Assembly: GCA_028278125.1 (NCBI GenBank)
Contig: JANQEY010000045.1
Coordinates: forward strand, 1 to 38,058
From: a bacterium
GTDB lineage: Bacteria > Electryoneota > Electryoneia > Electryoneales > Electryoneaceae
Length of the DNA stretch: 38,058 bases
Direction of reading: 5' to 3'
Within the stretch, counting starts at the first letter, position 1; each line of letters opens with the position of its first letter. Below the pieces are notes generated by a model that had not been told where the DNA came from, did no database searches, and worked only from the letters and a program-made list of their open reading frames with translations. Below are positions 33,690-38,058 of the stretch, piece after piece. A program made the position numbers and the translations under genes.

Positions 33690-34310
33690 TTACCGAGTTT
33701 TCAACTCCAATTCAGCTAAAAGTCTTTCTGCTTCCCTTTTATGGATCACGCGATAATGTGGATCATACATCTCGGAGTAGGTTTCGGAATGATGATATAC
33801 CGGAATATTTTCTATAACAATTGCAGCAACTATCTCTTTTAATCTATCCTGCAGAGGAATTAGTTTATCGATCGATTTTTCTTCGGTCAAGTCGTTCAAT
33901 GTCTTCATAAACAGCGTTGTATCAGGGGTAAATTCCAATGACCGAACCAGGCCATCTGCTATTAATCCTATATCCGCATCTTTTGCCAGGTAAGGACCCA
34001 GGTTCAGCCTGGTAAATTCACCAGGCAAGGGTTCAAACAGGTCGATATTTGCCTGCTGACCTTTCTCCATATTTCCCGTTTCATATGCGAGATAATTCAT
34101 GAACATATCACGAGTACTGCCTATATGCCCCGGCCCCACACATCCCTGGTAAACAAGCTTGACTAAATCCTCAGCCTGCGTCCCGGGATATTTTTCAAGG
34201 TGGAAACTTATTATTTCACTGAGGGACTGCCCAGAAGCCATGCCAGCAAAAGGCAACAGCAAAATTAGAATTGCAGCTAAGAAACGCAGATGAGGAATAG
34301 ATTTTTTCAT
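33690..34310 (-). CDS. Secreted protein of unknown function
   Basis: 206 residues from ATG at 34310; the frame could also open with TTG at 34313. A signal peptide (about 1-27) ends AGMASGQS. The mature part has a notable block KLVYQGCVGPGHIGS followed by a helical region, then EFTRLNLGPYLAK and IPVYHHSETYSEMYDPHYRVIHK near the end. A similar YQ..xGxxH motif occurs in uncharacterised bacterial proteins, as far as I recall, but I cannot give a function. It lies 48 bases downstream of the PorV-like gene and may share its transcript. Confidence 0.75.
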   Translation of the reverse strand: MKKSIPHLRFLAAILILLLPFAGMASGQSLSEIISFHLEKYPGTQAEDLVKLVYQGCVGPGHIGSTRDMFMNYLAYETGNMEKGQQANIDLFEPLPGEFTRLNLGPYLAKDADIGLIADGLVRSLEFTPDTTLFMKTLNDLTEEKSIDKLIPLQDRLKEIVAAIVIENIPVYHHSETYSEMYDPHYRVIHKREAERLLAELELKTR

Positions 34311-34358
34311 CAAATGAATCTAAGATATAGATATTTGGATTGAATTAAAATCTGAATT

Positions 34359-35351
34359 TTAATTAGGAGCAGCCAGTACACCCCATCGGTATCCAACACT
34401 TACCCTGTGAGTGGCCCCGAGGTCGGAATGACCGACGAATGCATAATTGAGCGCAACAGGTCCCACATTCAATCCCGCGCCATAAGTAAAACGACGATCA
34501 TCAACGCCCACACGAGCCGCAACAACCTTCTGGACACAATATTCCAACCCGGCATGGAACGATCCAAAATCAGGATCATCAATTGACTCAGTGCGGAACC
34601 GTCCTTCTATAACCGGCGTAATATCTGCCTTCAGACGGGGGATTTCGAGCTTATAAGCTGTACCCACGCGGACAGTCGGAACTATAGCTTCCTGACGTCC
34701 ATTGTCCCAGACCAGGACTGTTGTTAAAGCGTCACGTAATTGAGCACCAACGACGAGGTTTCCAAACTCACGAGCATAACCGACATCGACACCCAGACCG
34801 AACGCGTCGCTCTCGTACAACCGCTTATATATCAACTTGGCATTAGCGCCGATAAAACCGTAGCTCTTTTGCATGGCGTAAGCGAACTGGAAAGCGTACT
34901 CAGAGGCACTGGCCTGGTCTATTACCCGTACACGGTTGTCCTGGCTCACTGGGCGACTTGGATCTTCAAGGATTGTTATGGGTATATCGTCAACACCCTG
35001 CCGGACAAGTCCTATTCCCAGCGCACGTCCACCTCCACGATTCATAACAAACGAGGCATGATCCACCTTGACTGCCGACTCAAAACGATCGGCGTGCATT
35101 AGTGATATCGCATTGGCTGATTTATTGAAAAGGAGCGCCGGATTGGCCATGATAGCCGATGGGCCCTGAGATATGGCGACACCAACTCCACCCATAGCCA
35201 GCAGACGAGCGTCCGATTGTCCGGAGATAAAATCACCGGCGTACTTGGCGCCAAAATCAAACTCGGCATGAACCGGCATCACAGCCAGTAAAATTGCTAC
35301 AGATACCGAAAAGAATATTGTCGTGGTGAATCGTTTCATACTGATGCTCAC
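34359..35351 (-). CDS. PorV/PorQ-family outer membrane barrel protein
   Basis: 330 residues. GTG at 35351 is chosen because GGAG lies seven bases upstream; ATG at 35339 is too far from it. A signal peptide (about 1-29) ends MPVHAEFDF. The block DARLLAMGGVGVAISQGPSA followed by IMANPALL is the signature of the PorV/PorQ/FadL-like family. The remainder is amphipathic beta strands, ending VSVGYRWGVLAAPN. PorV in Bacteroidetes is the outer membrane shuttle of T9SS and receives cargo with C-terminal sorting domains. Its presence next to seven such cargo-type genes makes this role plausible here. Many FCB genomes have several paralogues, so it need not be the true PorV. Confidence 0.85.
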   Translation of the reverse strand: MSISMKRFTTTIFFSVSVAILLAVMPVHAEFDFGAKYAGDFISGQSDARLLAMGGVGVAISQGPSAIMANPALLFNKSANAISLMHADRFESAVKVDHASFVMNRGGGRALGIGLVRQGVDDIPITILEDPSRPVSQDNRVRVIDQASASEYAFQFAYAMQKSYGFIGANAKLIYKRLYESDAFGLGVDVGYAREFGNLVVGAQLRDALTTVLVWDNGRQEAIVPTVRVGTAYKLEIPRLKADITPVIEGRFRTESIDDPDFGSFHAGLEYCVQKVVAARVGVDDRRFTYGAGLNVGPVALNYAFVGHSDLGATHRVSVGYRWGVLAAPN

Positions 35352-35707
35352 TCTTGATCTCCTGCTATCGTTCCCAAAACCAGGATTCGAACGTGTCTCT
35401 GACAGGAATAATATACAGGAAAAACGGCTATCCTTCCATCAGAACACGCTTTAATCCGAACCTCCCGGCACAACGTTAACCGCCGGTCTCAACAAAACAC
35501 TGATCAAGGTTCGTAAAACTGTTCTCCTGGATAAATAGCCGTAATTGTATTATAAAATATGAATTGAGGGTGTTTTTTGCAAGGTGGCGGGTGTTTTGTA
35601 CTGATTTAATTGGAGACTCTTGGGTATGATTTACCGATTCTCTTCCTTTTTACTTGTTCTTCGGAATATTCCCTAGATAGTTTAATATAAACCTACTGGG
35701 GGGTATC
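35352..35707. other. 356-base divergent intergenic region
   Basis: It separates the PorV-like gene (minus) from the right-edge propeller gene (plus). An inverted pair ACGGCTAT/ATAGCCGT lies about 110 bases apart. The GGGGGG before 35708 is the ribosome binding site. I see no gene. Confidence 0.45.
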
Positions 35708-38058
35708 ATGAAGAATACTGTTTATAGAAGTCTTATAACTTGCTTCGCAATTCAAGCTTCACTTTTCTTTCATGCAGAACAAATAATAGCTCAAGAAGTA
35801 CTTTTCAGCGATGAGATATTAGTTGCTGGTCATACCCATCGTCCCAGTTCGTTGTATTGTAAAGATCTTGATGGAGATGGTGACTACGATTTACTCTCAG
35901 CTTCTAAGGAAGACCACAAAATTGCATGGTATGAAAATTTAGATGGTCAAGGTAGTTTTGGAACACAGCAGGTTATATCTACTGATGCCAATTATGCTAA
36001 CTCGGTATTCAGTGCGGATATTGATGGAGACGGAGATAATGATGTTATTTCTTGTTCGTCATCTGATGATAAAATCGCATGGTATGAGAACATAAATGGT
36101 TTTGGAACTTTTGGTCCTCAACAAATAATTTCTGAAAATACAGACTGTCCGCAATCCGTTTTCAGTGCCGATTTAGATGAAGATGGAGATTTTGATGTTC
36201 TTTCAGCATCTGTTTATGATAATAAGATTGCCTGGTATGAAAATTCCGATGGATTAGGCAATTTTGGTCCACAACGTTTGATCACCACCAACGCAATTGG
36301 TGCCAATTGTGTCTACAGTACGGATTTGGATGGAGATGGAGATAATGATGTTTTAGCAGCATCCATGTTTGACTATGAACTTTCTTGGTTTGAAAATATT
36401 GATGAACCTGGTTATTTCGGACCACAACAGATTATATCAAATGAATTAGCGGAGACATGGTCGATTTTTTGTGCTGACCTTGACGGCGACAATGATAAAG
36501 ATGTGCTTGCCACATCTTATTGGGACAACAAACTAATATGGTTTGAGAATATTGATGGGGTAGGGACTATTGGCCCTGAACAGATCATTACCGAACATGC
36601 GCCGGAAGCCAGCAGTGTTTATAGTTTTGATTTTGATGGAGATGGTGATAATGATGTTCTTTCAGCCTCACTCTGGTACGAAAATTTGGATGGGTTTGGT
36701 AATTTTGGACCGCAACAAATTATAGCAGAAAGGATGGAAGGAGTTAATTTTGTCCTTAGCGCAGATTTTGATAATGATGGAGATCACGATATTGTCACAA
36801 AGGGTGGCGGGAACGACCGGATTGGCTGGTATAAAAATTTAGACGGGAATGGTAGTTTTGAATTAGAACAAATCATAACTATCGGGGCAAAGTATGTTAG
36901 GTCGGTCCATTACAATGATTTTGATGGCGATGGGGATTTAGATGTTTTATCTGGTTGCGGTCAGGGTGATAAGGTTAGTTGGCATAATAATTTCGATAGT
37001 AATGGGAGCTTTATTCCTGGACAGGCAATAAGTTCAAGTCCTGATAGAGCAACAGCTGTATATAGTTCAGACCTGGATGGTGACGGTGACTTTGACGCAA
37101 TATCTACTTTTTGGTCTTTTTCAGAAGAGGATGACAGGATCGTCTGGTTTGACAATATTGATGGATCGGGTAACTTTAGTGAGGAACAGCTAATTTCATC
37201 AATCCCTGCTATAGGCGAAAGCATTTTCAGTACTGATTTGGATGGTGACGATGACAATGATATTCTTTTAGCCCTGCAAACACATAATGATCCTCTTGTC
37301 TGGTACGAAAACATTGATGGCCAGGGAACTTTTGGAGAACCGCAACAAATCGCTACGCTGATCAGAGGTCCAAATTGTGTTTATTGTGTTGATATTGATA
37401 GCGACGGAGACAATGATATTTTAACAGCATCAAATGATAATTCTATTTCATGGTTTGAAAACCTGTACGGTAACGGTAGTTTTAGTTTTGAGAGGATCAT
37501 TTCGAATAACGCGTTATATGCTGAATCTGTTTTCAGTATCGATATTGATGGTGATGGAGATCTTGATGTTCTATCAGCATCACCTGGCGACAATAAAATA
37601 GCATGGTATGAGAATTTGGATGGAACTGGTAATTTTGGTATTGAACAAATCATTTCAAATAATGCAATAAGTGCCCATTCTGTATCCAGTGCAGATTTCG
37701 ACTTAGATGGAGATAACGACGTTTTAGCATCTTTTGGCAATATCGGATGGTTTGAAAATATTGATGGATTGGGTAATTTTGGAGAAGTTCAATATGTAAC
37801 AGATGTAGTACTAGGATATAAATCAGCCTATTCGGTCGACATTGATGGAGATAATGTTTTCGATATTTTAACAAGTTCTTACCATAATCATGTCGTAGTT
37901 TGGTTCCGGAACGAACTGATTAACAAAATTGATAGTGGTCAATTAGCATCAACTTATCCAAAATCTTTCCAGGTCAGTTCGGTGTACCCCAACCCTTTTA
38001 ACCCAAAAACCACAATCGAAGTCGGACTGCCTGTTTCATCTTACCTTACTGTGAGTAT
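35708..38058 (+). CDS. Secreted 14-blade VCBS propeller protein, 3' end beyond the right edge
   Basis: The frame is open for 783 codons to the window end. ATG at 35708 follows GGGGGGTATC. The signal peptide covers about 1-29 (EQIIAQ). Fourteen blades (about 38-735) are present; blades 6 and 13 are shortened (SASLWYEN, SFGNIGWFEN) and blade 9 has a longer loop (STFWSFSEEDDRI). Unlike the other 14-blade proteins there is no domain between propeller and sorting signal: the last blade (WFRNEL) is followed after about 20 residues by YPNPFNPKTTIEV (about 760), so only the last 60 or so residues of the T9SS domain lie outside the window. Confidence 0.94.
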   Translation, partial: MKNTVYRSLITCFAIQASLFFHAEQIIAQEVLFSDEILVAGHTHRPSSLYCKDLDGDGDYDLLSASKEDHKIAWYENLDGQGSFGTQQVISTDANYANSVFSADIDGDGDNDVISCSSSDDKIAWYENINGFGTFGPQQIISENTDCPQSVFSADLDEDGDFDVLSASVYDNKIAWYENSDGLGNFGPQRLITTNAIGANCVYSTDLDGDGDNDVLAASMFDYELSWFENIDEPGYFGPQQIISNELAETWSIFCADLDGDNDKDVLATSYWDNKLIWFENIDGVGTIGPEQIITEHAPEASSVYSFDFDGDGDNDVLSASLWYENLDGFGNFGPQQIIAERMEGVNFVLSADFDNDGDHDIVTKGGGNDRIGWYKNLDGNGSFELEQIITIGAKYVRSVHYNDFDGDGDLDVLSGCGQGDKVSWHNNFDSNGSFIPGQAISSSPDRATAVYSSDLDGDGDFDAISTFWSFSEEDDRIVWFDNIDGSGNFSEEQLISSIPAIGESIFSTDLDGDDDNDILLALQTHNDPLVWYENIDGQGTFGEPQQIATLIRGPNCVYCVDIDSDGDNDILTASNDNSISWFENLYGNGSFSFERIISNNALYAESVFSIDIDGDGDLDVLSASPGDNKIAWYENLDGTGNFGIEQIISNNAISAHSVSSADFDLDGDNDVLASFGNIGWFENIDGLGNFGEVQYVTDVVLGYKSAYSVDIDGDNVFDILTSSYHNHVVVWFRNELINKIDSGQLASTYPKSFQVSSVYPNPFNPKTTIEVGLPVSSYLTVS

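Noticed and set aside
35380..35396. tRNA T-arm-like sequence (GTTCGAATCCTGG on the minus strand)
   Set aside because: The flanking bases do not pair as a T-stem, and no anticodon arm, D-arm or acceptor stem could be found around it.

Overview
The window is a bacterial chromosome segment, most likely from an uncultured member of the FCB superphylum (Marinimicrobia / KSB1 / Zixibacteria / Electryoneota type; the exact phylum cannot be decided from the sequence). The basis is eight large secreted FG-GAP/VCBS beta-propeller proteins, type IX secretion (T9SS) C-terminal sorting domains of the YPNPFNP type on all six whose C-terminus is in the window (a seventh is cut inside that domain), a PorV/PorQ-like outer membrane protein, G-rich ribosome binding sites, and Gram-negative envelope genes. 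There are no rRNA or tRNA genes, CRISPR arrays or transposases.

Layout. 1-11271: four tandem minus-strand propeller genes (the first runs off the left edge), separated by hairpin repeats and broken gene remnants. 11460-18919: two minus-strand operons, TetR-MFS (13316 to 11460) and TetR-RND-LolA-like-outer membrane barrel (18919 to 13561), the latter with a palindromic candidate operator upstream. 19244-20345: a plus-strand pair encoding a protein with three near-identical Myb/SANT-like HTH modules, and CutA. 20776-21605: GtrA and a small hypothetical gene, with a decayed second copy of the gtrA 3' end. 21901-25110: a fifth propeller gene. 25422-29317: a four-gene redox operon, HdrC-HdrB-FeS-flavoprotein, resembling a soluble thiol:fumarate reductase or heterodisulfide-reductase-linked fumarate reductase. 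29820-33524: two shorter paralogous propeller genes. 33690-35351: a secreted protein of unknown function and the PorV-like barrel. 35708-38058: an eighth propeller gene running off the right edge.

How it fits together. Counting the DxDxDGDxD-type calcium-site motifs gives exactly 7 or 14 in every propeller gene that can be counted fully (14, 7, 14, 14, 7, 7, 14), and 13 in the left-truncated one. This suggests one or two closed seven-bladed propellers per protein, exported by T9SS and anchored or released at the cell surface. The cluster grew by segmental duplication: a broken copy of the MFS 3' end, a propeller-gene promoter and a propeller signal-peptide region lies between two intact propeller genes. 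Intergenic spaces carry a family of oriented hairpins (GGTGGCCC...GGGTTTCTTA) whose stems differ in sequence but keep pairing. In two places such a hairpin separates an intact gene from a diverged duplicate of that gene's last codons.
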